Part shown: piece by piece, positions 1 through 11,480 of the stretch
Layout of the letters: the number at the start of each line of letters is the position of its first letter
How positions within the stretch are numbered: position 1 is the first letter of the stretch
Translations under genes and position numbers: made by a program
Source of the DNA: Holacanthus passer
Taxonomy: Eukaryota > Chordata > Actinopteri > Pomacanthidae
DNA length: 64,000 bases
Reading direction: 5' to 3'
NCBI GenBank assembly: GCA_025331565.1
Contig: JAFREQ010000008.1
Coordinates: forward strand, 2,852,001-2,916,000
The notes under the pieces: model-generated
Database searches by the model: none
Told to the model about the DNA's origin: nothing
What the model saw: only the letters and a program-made list of their open reading frames with translations

Positions 1-1113
1 CAACTATTACTGCCTGTATGAAACAGACAGCTACTGTTTGGCTGGGATGGATCATGTGCTGCATGTCTGATCAACATCATGCATGTCATCTCACTTAAGC
101 CTTGGCTCTTTACATACATTCATGCAGTTGCATTTATGCAGTTTAACACAAAGTGCAGTAGTTTAGTAATTGAACAAAGCTACAACCTTTTAGTCAGAAG
201 GGACTTCACATTTTTCTCTGTAGTGTGTGATAATGTTTACATCGATTAAATCCGTATTCAAGAAAGCAGGCTGTGTTTCCCCCCATTCCAAGTGAACTCA
301 CACACACAGCTGAACAATCTTTCTGTTTCATTTCCATGTATTTTACTTATCAAACACACATGTATTTGAAAACTTGACAGAATCAAACACGCACACTCAC
401 ACAAAACAAACTTATATAAACTCTGCCTTTGTTAGCACTGTCAAAGTGTCAAATGACTGGATTGTATTGGATGTGAGTGTCAAAAAGGAGCTCATTCAAA
501 AGTGAAAACATCTGGCACTGAGAAAGGAAACCTTCATAAACAATTATTTCAGTGCCAGACAACAGCACTTAGACACTTATATTCAAACCCTGCTCTTTGC
601 TTAAATGTCAACATCAAACCTTAATGTGGCACACACACACACTCGTGTGGAACCGACACAAGCGACATGGCATCATTCCTGCCTTCATACAACCTTTAAC
701 AGCGGAAGGCGCAGCAATAGCTGTAAGCCGCTTTCCATGGTGTCTGACTCAGTCAGACTGTGTGGGACAGACGAACACTTATAAGGACATCAGTTTCTAA
801 GGCTTAAGCTTCACGCAGAGATTTCCTTTAGCCCCTTTTATCTCACCTCTCTTTGTCCCTTTGGAGACTTACCAGGGCTAAGCTATTTGCTGTCATGGTT
901 GTCTGTGCTGTGACATCTAAATCTTATAGCATTGTGCCACAGATTCTGAGCTGTGCACTTAAAGCTGCCATCTGTAAATCGCCTCATGTTTAAGTGATGA
1001 GGTTCGATGCACTGACGTGTTCAGCTCAGCAGGTGCAACAACAAAAACCTGATGAACATTTCACAATACAAAAGAGTAGAGTGCATCTCTAGGCACAGTC
1101 AGTCCCTGGATGC
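1..1113. other. Non-coding DNA, no recognisable element
   Basis: AT-rich sequence with only short CA runs (about 299-306 and 633-644). Open frames are under 70 codons and resemble nothing I know. I see no repeat ends, RNA gene or promoter. Confidence 0.6.
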
Positions 1114-1152
1114 CTATGGGATCATGATTATGCTAATTTGATCCCATAGACA
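1111..1152. repeat. Near-perfect hairpin, 11-bp perfect stem
   Basis: CTATGGGATCA at 1114-1124 is exactly complementary to TGATCCCATAG at 1139-1149, with a 14-base loop. After one mismatch (1113/1150) the next two pairs outward also match. The arms are too short for a transposon with long inverted ends. It could be a small palindromic relic or a structured RNA; the sequence alone does not decide. Confidence 0.7.
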
Positions 1153-3540
1153 CTCAGCAATTCAGCCAAGATAGTCTAATATTGCAGTTTTATGTAACTT
1201 CATACTACAGCAAATACATAAAACAAGATCTTTCCTAATTAGTTTCTGACTCATGAAATTGTGAAATTCTCCAAAAACTACTGTATCTCTGAACTATTTC
1301 TTTAACCAAATCACACACATTTAGGCTGTTCTATGTAATAACCCTTTGATAACTGATGTAGTATTTTTTCACTTCCATTCACTAAGCCTCCCCTGAAACT
1401 GTCTGCAGCCCCCCTGGGGAGGCCCACCTTCCTCTTTGAAAACCTCTGGAGTAGGCGACAGAGCAGAAAGACTAACAAAAAGCTATGCACTCTGTCTGCA
1501 GGATTAAACTCTTGGGGGGGGCAATGGATGCATCTCTTATACATTGTGCATCTCTGGTGGATCACTGGGAAAGTCCCAGGTGTGAAGGTGTGAGGTGTGT
1601 TGAACGAGAATCAAAAAAAAAAAAAAATTGTATCTATTTAGGTTGACCTCTGATTATTGTAGCCTAACAATAACTTTTTTCTATGTGACAAGTCTGTGTA
1701 TTTTTGCATATCAGTGTACCACTTACAAGTATGCACAGTCGCTTGAAAATGAATGGAAGCAAAAATGTCTTATGCTCTTGTGAAAGTGATAACGACACAA
1801 TAATCTAATTGACATAACTGAAGTTCCTACGCCAGCTTTAATGACGTGGTCGGCTTAAGAGCTGACAGGTCAATGTAAAGCAATTCTATCATCTAAATTG
1901 CACACTGCACACAATAGAAGAAAGTCTAAATGGTGTATACAAGAGAGTCTATTGACTGTTGAATGGCATGATTAGTATGAATCAATCCACTCCTGACAGT
2001 TTTGCATTTTAAAAAAGGACGGAGGCTGAATGGAAAATTGCTTTAACCTTGTGCGGTGTGCATTTAGTGGTTCACCTGTGCGAGAGATTTAGGCAGGAGC
2101 TTAATGTTAAATGAATTATAAAATAGTACAGCCTGAAGGAAATTGGATTTGTAATTGTCTGAAAAATTACTATGTGTTAATATGATCATGGTCACATCTT
2201 GGTTAATGTCTTTATATTTTGCGAGTGTATTGGTTAGACTGGCTTCACTTACTGCCGTCTCTGCATTAGCTGTTGGGATTTGGTCAGGATCATTAAATGC
2301 AGAGTTCCCACCTCCTCCTCAATTTAAGGCAAGAATGTGGCGTCCGATGTTTGCTGTTCATTCGCAATAACAAACAGCAGATGGAGGAACTACACATACA
2401 ATAGATTGTAGATTGTCCCAGTCTGATTTTAAACTTGCTGTATTTCAGTGCCAGAGACAAATCTGCTTTGTTGTGTTTGTGCTGCTTTTTATTAAAAAGG
2501 TGCGTCAAATGAATATTCATGATTTAATATAGTATTTTTATTTTATGTACACTATTTTTTAATATAGGCATCACTTTTGTTTTTTTTATATTATACAGTA
2601 TATATACACTGTATATTTATATCTTTTGTATAATTGAGCTAATTCTACTACTATTTTTGTGCTTAATGCAAAAACCTAACACCTAAATATTAAACGTCAG
2701 GTTTCTAAGCTCTGATGTCGCCTCACGGGGCTTCAGATTTCAGTTGTCATTATTGGACAACTTTCTCTTTTTTTTGCCAGCAGTGACCAAAGGCTGCCAC
2801 AAGAAATCTTCAAAAAGTCCCCAAAGGAGGATTTTTTTTTCTTTCTAATTATATCCCTCAGTGAACAAGTAAATAACTATGTCTTGCCCACATGCGACAG
2901 AGCGGTGGTATCCACTGTTCTCCCTCCTTGCTGAGATTTATGTGCACTGAAATGGTTTCCAAACTATCCACCTTCCTTAAATCAGCGACAGGCCAGAACA
3001 AACATTATATTCGTATCATTGTCGTGAATTTTCTTTACTGTGTTGCCTCTGTATTCTGCTCCACACACCTTCGTCTCTCCCCTGTCATCATGCCTGATTA
3101 AAACTCTCACTTCGGCTGCCGGAGCCGTCATTCATGTCATTGCCGAGGACAATCTTGTGATTTCCCAATGGTGTCTGCAGCCGGGGACAATGCTCTACTT
3201 AACAATTTCTCAGATGGATCAGAAACTGATTTGGTGCCTGAGAGAACTGACACACCTGCCAGATAAGATATCATAACTGCATGAAATTAGAATTTAACCC
3301 TTTCCAGACTAAAACATTGTCACTGTCTGTACTGTGTCGTCAAAGCAAATATCATATAGATGTCAATGAGCTGAGGCGGCTGATGGCTGGGTTCATATAC
3401 AGCAGGAGGGGAGGAACACAGGTGAAGCCAATCAGCAATCCCAAAGGCGGGAAACGCACAAAGACAGGAAGTAAAAGTTACAAAAACACACCCAAGGATG
3501 ACAATATCTGCAAATACAAACTTAGATTTTAACAAACAAT
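1153..3540. other. Non-coding DNA with simple tracts
   Basis: Holds an A-run near 1612-1627, a very AT-rich patch at 2525-2640 that includes a near-palindrome around 2595-2616 (TACAGTATATATACACTGTA), and a T-run near 2580-2588. The block around 3050-3275 is less AT-biased and repeat-free, so it could be a conserved non-coding element, but nothing in it is recognisable. No credible gene. Confidence 0.5.
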
Positions 3541-5794
3541 CCTTTTATGTTTATTTGTTTGTGTTTGTTTGTGTATTTATGTTTTGCCACTAAAAACTGG
3601 GCCCTCAAACTTTTTCAGATCAGATAAAAAAACATTTGGCTGATCATCTCCAAACAGATTACATTCTTCTAATTAACTGTTGAAATGTTTAATCAAATTA
3701 AAAATAATTAATTACAGATGTCAAACTGTATATTTAATTGTATTTGTTCTGTTTAATTAATTTCTGATTTGGTTAATTTATTATAACATATCACTGGAAT
3801 CTCTTTTTATTTAAAAAGAAAAAAGAAGAAGAAAGAAGAAACGGCCTTCAGTCTGATTAATATTGCATAATTTCATAAGGAAATGTTTATAGTAGCGACA
3901 TATTGACATATCCTGCAGCATTAAATATCTTTACATAGCACATTATCACATCTGACATTTGTCCACCCTGATGTGTTCAGTCCTTCCTCAGTACAGTATA
4001 AGTGAATACAGCTCAGGCAGCATCCTTTCATACACACACCACACTGCCACAGAAAATGGATTATATAACACAATCAGGCAATAAGCGGTGCCCGTCTTGT
4101 GTCTGATCCTTCCTTACAGCCACATCAAACTTTTTTTTCCCTTCAAACTGCACCTCGTGGCCGAGCTCCTGCAATCAGCACGCCAAATAATAGAGGAGGC
4201 ATGGCTACAAATCAAATGCAATCTCACAGCTCCTCACCTTTCAGAGCATGCTGTAATTATAATTGAGTGTGCTTTCATTTTATACCGTTACAAATCAATG
4301 GCTTTCCTCAGTGACAAAAGCATTTGTCTTCTTTACTTCTCTTATCCTGACACAAAAATCGAGTCCCGTGCTCAACTGATGGAAACAACATATTTATAGT
4401 GCAGCGCTCGCCTCAAGTCAGGAGCGTGCACGGAGTTTGATGTCAAGTCGAATGAGATTAAAACGATCCCAAAATGATCTTACATCATGTTAAAAGCTCA
4501 TTTAAACAACATTGGAAGTTGTCTGGAACTTATAGAAAGTAATTAAAGACCTGATTGCACACGATAATGCAGATAACACCTGTTGGGCTAACTTTAATTT
4601 CACTGCAATTTTGGCTCTGGGGTTAAAAGCAATGTTGTGTTCCGGATCTATAGGCACTGTCCAAATGTTCTGGGGCTAATTTAGGGAATATGTCAATTAG
4701 TTCTACGCATGGGCCTAAAATGTACAGTATGTTTGAAGCCATGCTCCAAATCACAGTTACAAAGAAGACTAGAGATTGTTACAAAGCACACACACATATA
4801 CAAAGACACGACACAGTGACACCTAGCTGGATCATTTTTAGACTGTGTACCAAAGCAAAAGGAAAACTATAAAAACACTGAAAATTAATGACATGCATAG
4901 CCTCAAACTTTTATCATCCGAAAATGTCTGGTGTCTGACCCAATGTCCAAGATGTCTTTTTTAGAAAGTTAATCTGAACCTGGCCTGAATCCTTCTGCAG
5001 GATCAGGTTCCATTGGGCTCAGTTTGAGGTGCAGACCTCAACTTTCCATGTTGTTTTTATGATAAAAGTCATTAAAAAAAAAAAAAAAAACATGCAGAAT
5101 TTGCTGAATAGTTAAACACTCAGGGTTTGATTCACATTCAAAAATGTGTCAGATGTCTAAAGCCCTTGACCTTATCAGCGTGTTCACTGAACATTTCTCC
5201 TGTCATATTATGCCAACAACAAGTTTTCTTTGGCTTATTGTCTGCTCCCTCTGTGTTATGTGTAACGTCTTGCACTTTTAAATGGATATATTACAGAAGA
5301 AGACTGCAGGATGTGACATGCTGGCGACTTGACCTTGAGACACTAGTTGTATAAATATACTGAGCAAAGATCTGTTATTTCGCATCAGTGTGTGGATCAC
5401 ATACAGTACATTATGTACAGTTGTCCTTGGTGTGTTTTCACTCACTGAAGGGAAACCATGATGGATTTGTCATCAGAAGCAAAGGACACATGTTACTTGA
5501 TGTGACACAGAAGGGATGTTGTTGTGTGCTCTGGCTCCAGACATCATATAAAACAGCTCAATGATCCATAAATGCTGGAAACCTTGAATTCAGAACATTT
5601 TAACGATTGTATGGCGTCTCTCATACACCAGAGCACAATATGACGGCTTATTTGTGCAGGATAAACCAACAAGACTGTACGTCCTAATTCATCCTTCAGA
5701 TTTTTGTGACTCAGCAATTTGTACCCTATTTGATATTCTGCATGTTTATACAACCCTGTCTATAATTAATGATGTTCTTGTGCAACTAATCTGA
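3541..5794. other. Non-coding DNA with TTTG-rich and purine tracts
   Basis: A TTTG-rich stretch lies at about 3541-3585 and a purine-only tract (A and AAG units) at about 3811-3842. An A-run is at about 5073-5090. A 103-codon open frame at 4088-4399 has no recognisable domain and is probably chance. Nothing else identified. Confidence 0.5.
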
Positions 5795-5830
5795 AGCAAT
5801 TTAGTTGTAATGCAGGAAGTGGTGTGATAT
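5795..5830 (+). repeat. 36-bp direct repeat, copy 1
   Basis: Begins AGCAATTTAGTTGTAATGCA and matches the segment at 6184-6219 with about three differences in 36 bases. The two copies lie about 390 bp apart in the same orientation. The interval between them is unique-looking and has an A-run near 5896-5910. This may be a local duplication, or the flanks of an old insertion. Confidence 0.75.
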
Positions 5831-6183
5831 TACAGCAAAGAGGAAGAGGGTGGAGGTCAGAGTGGTGGATGGATGTATGTGTGCAGAATAAAAATTAAAA
5901 AAAAAAAAAACACAGCTTACCTGCAGCTATGATGGAGTTTTCTGGCCTTTCAGCTGAAAAAGCAGATTATGTCATCCTAATCCAAAGTGCCAATTAGTTC
6001 TCTTTAAATAGACAAAAGCTGTCAAGTTACTCAAGCGTCCAGTCAACAGGGACGATCTCAGATGCAGCTGCGTTTGGTTTGCTGCAGATAAAGTCTCTGA
6101 ACGCTGCAGGACTTTAGAGGGAGGGTTATGATGGCCCTTAACAGACTGTTCATATTGGGAAAAATGTCCACAGGGCAGCTACC

Positions 6184-6219
6184 AGCAATTTAGTGGTAAT
6201 GCAGGAAGTGATGTGATAT
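6184..6219 (+). repeat. 36-bp direct repeat, copy 2
   Basis: Begins AGCAATTTAGTGGTAATGCA. It is the downstream partner of the copy at 5795-5830 and sits just before the end of the minus-strand hAT remnant. It is much longer than the 8-bp target duplication expected for a hAT element, so it is not simply that element's target site. Confidence 0.75.
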
Positions 6220-6239
6220 TCAAGTACAGCTTCCATTAG

Positions 6240-7740
6240 CATGAAGAATTCTGCCGATCCTTTTTTTCCTCTCATGTGCTGCGTGAACACAGTCTGTGCA
6301 TCAGCAATTTCAATCCCATACAAATTGCATGGAGCCTTTTAAACGGATTTAATGCCAAACACAGCAGATCCAGGTACGAAAGAGGTCGACGCTCTCATGA
6401 TGCCACAAGTGTCCTCTTTAAACTGGCAGTTCAGCTCCGTCATCTGTCTGTCTACAACGCAGATCCACAGGGCCCTTAAATCATCATCACTCTTGACAGC
6501 CAAAGTTTTTCCTAATGTTGATGTTGAGAACGGATTTGTGAAACTTCGAAGGCGGCTTGCGTTCACGAGACGCGACCACATCCCAGTTAGCCATCTCATT
6601 TTTTCCATCAATTCCTCTGTCATCCAAGATGTACAGTCTGTTACACATCATGTTGAGCTCTGCAGCCCCTCTGTGGCAAAATCACTGGTCTCAAACTATT
6701 TGCAAAATCTTACAAGGATTAGAAAGAAATTTTTGTTTGCATCTGTGGGAACAGCTGCTCTGCTTCTATTTTAGCTTGTCCACTGATTTTGGCCTATTCA
6801 GCCTCCAGTTACACAATGAGCAGTACAACAATATCTTATGTACCGACCCAGATTTTGAGCTCCATGAACTGACAGTCAACTGAGTGTGCTTCTGAGCCCC
6901 CAGTGAAGAAGTTGTGTATTTGATTCACAATGTCAAAAAATCTTTGGCAGCAGTGCAAAGCACTAAATTAAGCCTGTGAGAATTGAGTGTTTGGAGGACC
7001 TCCAGAATCTTCTGTCATATTCCCTGAGCAGACATATCCACAGTTTCAACAAAGCCAACTGCCTGTTCTTAGTCCATGAATGAATTGGATAGAAACATCA
7101 ACTAGATCACACCTGACTTGATATTTATACTCATCCCCAAGTATGGCAGAACATTGTTCATGCAGTTCAGATTTTACCTCTCGAAGCAGAATCGATGCTG
7201 CAGCCTCGAGCATCTTGTCCTGAATGTGGTGACTCCTCAACGTGGCATTTTGTGGAAGTTCCTTCAATCTATTTTCAATTTTCAGAACATACTTTGACAT
7301 GAACTTGAATAGCTTCAAGAAAAGACCTTTATTGAGTGTGTCCTCCATTTCTTCTGTGCCCTTTGAGTAGAATTTCCAGCTTGGTGCATAGAATAGCAAT
7401 GTCCAACATAACTGGAAAATGTTCCCGGTTTCACTCAACAAATGATGGCTCAACACTGTCCCACGACTCTGCTGTCGGGCTGTCCCTGTACAATGACAGT
7501 TTAGCTTGTGCAATAGCGTGTAGCTCATGTTTTTCGCAGGTCTCTCCGAGATGTTTCCAATTTCTGCAGCCATCTTGGGGAAATGTCTCCATTTACTGAT
7601 GATTGAGTTAGTGGCAGAGACTGTTACCTGCTTTGCTTGAGTGACTGGTTCTTCCATGGCCAATAGATCCAATGGTGTCCCACTTGGTTCTTCAGGCACT
7701 GGTGGCAGTCATGGGAGTGGAGATCCGCCTCAGGTTTAGA
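6240..7740 (-). pseudogene. hAT-superfamily transposase remnant (DUF4371/ZMYM1-like), internally deleted
   Basis: On the minus strand two frames match the DUF4371 class of hAT transposases found in fish and in ZMYM1-like proteins. The upstream part (7699 down to 7046, 217 codons) contains TLNKGLFLKLFKFMSKY, then NATLRSHHIQDKMLEAAASI and SAILGDEYKY. These correspond to the family's NKGNFL, the block ending IQNEILE, and the FSVIADET core that carries the first catalytic acidic region. Here the core reads GDEYKY rather than ADETTD. The downstream part (6623 to 6339) contains DDLRALWICVVDRQMTELN and FKEDTCGIMRA, matching the C-terminal block. Only about 420 bp separate the two, where the family has several hundred residues, so the middle is deleted, and that interval has stops in every frame I followed. 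The element is dead. I did not find convincing terminal inverted repeats; the outer limits are approximate. Confidence 0.8.
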
Positions 7741-9855
7741 CCCAAAAAATGTTAAAACGCCATAAGTACATATGACTAATGTATCACATGGTAAAGATCA
7801 CAGTCAAACAATAAATAATTGAAGGTTGACTATCATTATGAAAGAGCAGTGCTAAAGGCAAATGATTATCCTCCCCTTGACCTCCACACCCTCATCTTTT
7901 ATGCCTGCTTGCTTTACCTATGGCCAGAAATGTTACTGTTAATGCATGTGAATGTCATTTATGGGATTATGGGTATTGCTCCCTTTATTCACCTGGGCTG
8001 GACCAGTCTGGGTATTTACCCACATGTACACCTCCAACTCAGGAATTCAGTGACCATGGACAAAGAGACACTGCCAAGTTCAGGACTGACAGATCAGCTG
8101 CTCCGGTTACATCAGCGCCTAATTGGTTCAGGAATCCTGTGTTTCAGTCTTCACTTTAGTTAAACTGTGACTAACATAGCGCTTTATATAGCACCAAAGA
8201 GAGACTCATACCTCCAAACAAAGGTAATGTTGCTTTATTAATAAATTTGATTTGATTTGGCTCATGGAACAAGATTGATGGAATAACACATGTGAAATCA
8301 ACTAACATATTTCAGAAGTCTGGGGGTGGCAGAACTCATTTAAAAGCACATCCCCTGCACAGCTGGTTCACAGGTCAACATCAAAGCACAGTTTGTTAAC
8401 ATTAATTATACATTTAGTCACTCTGTTCCCACAGTGCCCAAAAAAAATCCATGATCAACAAATGGCTCTGCTGAGTGCGCTGACGGGGCGCCATGTTATC
8501 CCCAATCATTTCAAATGTGTTTCCCCGTTAATTAACTTGATCAAATGTTGCGACACATGTATGAGGAGGGAATCAGAGAGCATCTTGGTAAATGTTTTAA
8601 AGTGTGCGTTCATTTTTGTGCAGCTGAACACTAAAAAGTTTTCAAGGACTGGAGAAATACCGCTTTTGTATTGTGCACGTTTCAAGGTTTTAAGCTTGTG
8701 GCTTTGCTTTTGTGTTTTCTTTTCTATATTTGAGGATTATTTTTTGTGTATCACTCATCATCAAACTGGAATGAAGGAAGGTGGAAATGTCCTGTCATTA
8801 CAGACTGTATCATAGTCACGAACAAATTAAAATGGCATGTAATGTCTGTGTGCTGGGTCATGAGGTGTGATGTGGATTGGTCTGATGAAGAGTGCTGGGC
8901 TTCAAATGTCTCCCCTCGCAGTTGAATGATTCTTGATGATAATAAATTGTTTGCATTGTAAACTTGCATCTTGTTCTTATTTTTTTGTCCGACCAGGAAG
9001 TGCATAGCGCACATCTGTGCAAGATGAGACTTAAAGCTGGTGCAGCACATCCAGTAATCGACTCCCTTCTTGCTAGATGCAACATGCAAGTGACAGCTGA
9101 TGAACCATTCTGCCCTGCTGCTATTTTCTGATGAGTCCATAAAAAAAATCTTTCACTCAAACATCTCACATGAATTTTTTATTCCAGCTTATTACGGGGA
9201 GGAGGATAAAATATCCCACTGTGAGTTTTCCCTTCCCTCCAGAGATCAAGTTTAATTTGCCTGCCAAGCTGTGAGGTTCCTCAGGACTCCCCATGACTGA
9301 TAGGCCATGTCACAGGCAAAGGGCAGGAGGATAAGTGAAGTCGCCTCGTGGTATAATGGAGGTTGTAAAATGTAAAAGAGCTCTGTGATACATTTACTGT
9401 TGTCCGTAAAAATAATACTCCTCGGAGTGGCAGCGGTGATGGAAAGCCACCGGCTCCACCACAGCTGTATCTTTATCCAGTCGCCCTGTCAACATGTACG
9501 TCAAAGCATAGTAAGCACTGGAGTGACAACACACTAAGTACTGAAGTCTACACTCTCATAAAGTCCTTCGACCTTGAAAAACCACTAGTCAACCACCAGC
9601 TTTTCCTCCATCTTTAAACCACATTTTCTTGTGTTTATATGATTTAATATATTATCTGAGACAATATGGTGTAGTGGTAATGACAACAGACCACATTCAA
9701 TTACGGGTTGTTTATCATAATTAGAGTCAGTCGTCTGAACGTCTCTCTAACTATAATGAATGAGCTGTGCGAAGGGCACGATGTTGGTCAGCAAATGAAC
9801 ATTCACTTTCCTTGTCCATAATGTCTGCCATTAATCTTAGTCAGTTCTTGACTCC
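7741..9855. other. Non-coding DNA; possible LINE-like tail at 8219-8262
   Basis: A stretch at 8219-8262 (TTTATTAATAAATTTGATTT and following) resembles the tail of an L2-type element, but no coding remnant sits next to it, so this is weak. Frames at 7819-8163, 8393-8815 and 8751-9140 (114-140 codons) have no recognisable domain and overlap on opposite strands. The block at 9200-9400 is repeat-free. Nothing else identified. Confidence 0.45.
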
Positions 9856-9899
9856 GTCTGTAATGAAGGGGTCATTTTCGACCCCTCATTATTGCAGAC
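9856..9899. repeat. Hairpin built on GGGGTC..GACCCC
   Basis: An inner perfect stem GGGGTC / GACCCC has a loop of about six bases. The pairing resumes further out after a small bulge, with GTCTG at the 5' edge pairing to CAGAC at the 3' edge. The foldback spans about 44 bases. It may be the tip of a short palindromic repeat or a structured transcript. Confidence 0.65.
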
Positions 9900-10886
9900 A
9901 CATCCTCATTTAAGTTTTTTTACTATTATTATTTTTATGATTTAAGAAGCTAAAGAACAACAGAGAAATTATCCCAATTATGAGTTTTACACAAAACTAA
10001 AGTCACTCAGTGCAAACATACACCAATATGCAACACCAAGGACTTTCTGAACTCCTGTGGTTTACAAACCTATTCTCAGTATCAGTATCATCAGTAGAGA
10101 TGAGGCTTTTTCACTGTCAGTACAAAGAAGTCAATGCTACAGCTCTTCAGTTTACCTTGTTTCCATTCATTACCTTCTTGGCAGAGCCCCTGTGATAATC
10201 AAGCTTATAGAGTGTTTTCGAGTGGGGCAAACCAGCGATACCATTTCTTTTCTGTAACATCTACGGTGCAATGAAATTTTTATTTGTAAAACCTTGAAAA
10301 TGAGTGTACCAGCGTCACGTTTGCTGCATATACTTGTTTTAAGGTTGCAGTCGGCAGCAGCTATGACATTTGAAGAATGTGGCAAATCCAAATCTTTCAC
10401 AGCTTGTTTTGTAAAACTCAGGCGTCTCTACCAAAGTCATCACACATAGATACGTCTACGTCTTTTTAATGTAATCTTTAAGTGTTGTTGTTGCAGCTCC
10501 ACCTATTTCCTACATAATGACACAAAAAAACAACAGAGGCATTCAGTAAGACAGAGGGACCCACATCCATCTCCCCCAAGGCAGTTCAGGTTAGTAGAAG
10601 AACATATAAAACATACATGCAGTTCTGTTATGGCACAACTATCATTCTCCACTGTACCTCATAAATAACATGTGTCTCCACCAAAGTGAATACATCAGAG
10701 TTACATAATGCTACACCTGAGTTCAAAGTGTATGTTACATTTATTATAGACTTGTTTTACTTCTAATGGCATTTTGTGATTCAGTGCTGATTTCAAGCTT
10801 CAGACCTCTGGAGATCTATTTGGCATCACTGGTCATTCTTAGAAATCATTTCAAATCTTACTTTAATGTTAGTCTGTCAGTCAGCC
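9900..10886. other. Non-coding DNA, nothing recognised
   Basis: AT-rich unique-looking sequence with open frames under 80 codons. No repeat ends or RNA gene seen. Confidence 0.5.
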
Positions 10887-11200
10887 GGTCCACCACCCTG
10901 GTCCAGAATAAAATATCTCAACAAGTATTGGATGGATTGCCAATAAAGCTTGTACAGACGTGTATGGTCCACAGAGGCTGAAGTCTGGTGGCTTTGGCAA
11001 TCCCCTGACTTTTCTTTCTTTCTTTGATCAAATAGCTGCCACAACAATGGCTTGCTCACAGGTGAATCTAAGATGATGACCATGGTAAATATCATATCTG
11101 CTAATCATGTTAACGTTGTCATTGTGAGTATGTTAGTATGCTGATGTTAGTATCGCTGTGCCTCCATACAGCCTATTAGTCTTGTTTACATTTCAGAACA
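10887..11200 (+). repeat. Dispersed fish repeat (TATTGGATGGATTGCC family), degenerate copy
   Basis: Contains CCACCACCCTGGTCCAGAAT, then ATATCTCAACAAGTATTGGA, CAATCCCCTGACTTTTC, and a tail with GTTAACGTTGTCATTGTGAG and TTAGTATGCTGATGTTAG. I recognise this order of blocks as a high-copy percomorph repeat in which many units end in TTAGCATG-type strings. The same opening blocks recur at about 61983 and 63905 in this window, which supports it independently. No coding capacity. Confidence 0.75.
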
Positions 11201-11259
11201 TAAGGTTAATACCTATTGGTTAATCTGTGAAGAACAGGTTGATCTGATCTTGGCCTTAA

Positions 11260-11480
11260 ATTCAGTGGCGCCCCCAGAAATCTTCCAGAGGGGAGGCCAC
11301 TGAAAATCTCTGGGGTGGCACAACAAAACCAAAAGCCATAAATGCATTTCAGGAATTCTACTATGCTGTTTGTAATATGTAGACTAGTTGAATATGGTTA
11401 TGCATTTGTTACCTTATTTCACATTAACTACTTTGAAGACATAGTACCTAATGAAAAATATAAGACAGAAGAATATTATT
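11260..11480 (+). repeat. Probable dispersed repeat starting GTGGCGCCCCCAGAAAT
   Basis: Opens with GTGGCGCCCCCAGAAATCTT, followed by GAGGCCACTGAAAATCTCTG and GGGGTGGCACAACAAAACC, then AT-rich sequence. The GC-rich head followed by an AT-rich body resembles a fish dispersed repeat I have seen, but I cannot name it and there is no second copy in the window. The 3' limit is a guess. Confidence 0.45.

Noticed and set aside
7046..7699. 217-codon minus-strand frame as a possible host gene
   Set aside because: It matches the DUF4371 hAT transposase blocks, lacks the rest of the protein and is followed by broken sequence, so it is a transposon pseudogene.
8219..8262. L2-like 3' tail with AATAAATTTGATTTGATTTGG
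   Set aside because: No reverse-transcriptase remnant upstream; the motif is short and AT-rich enough to be chance.
8751..9169. Overlapping minus-strand frames of 103-129 codons
   Set aside because: Two phases are open over the same stretch with no recognisable domain, which fits chance.
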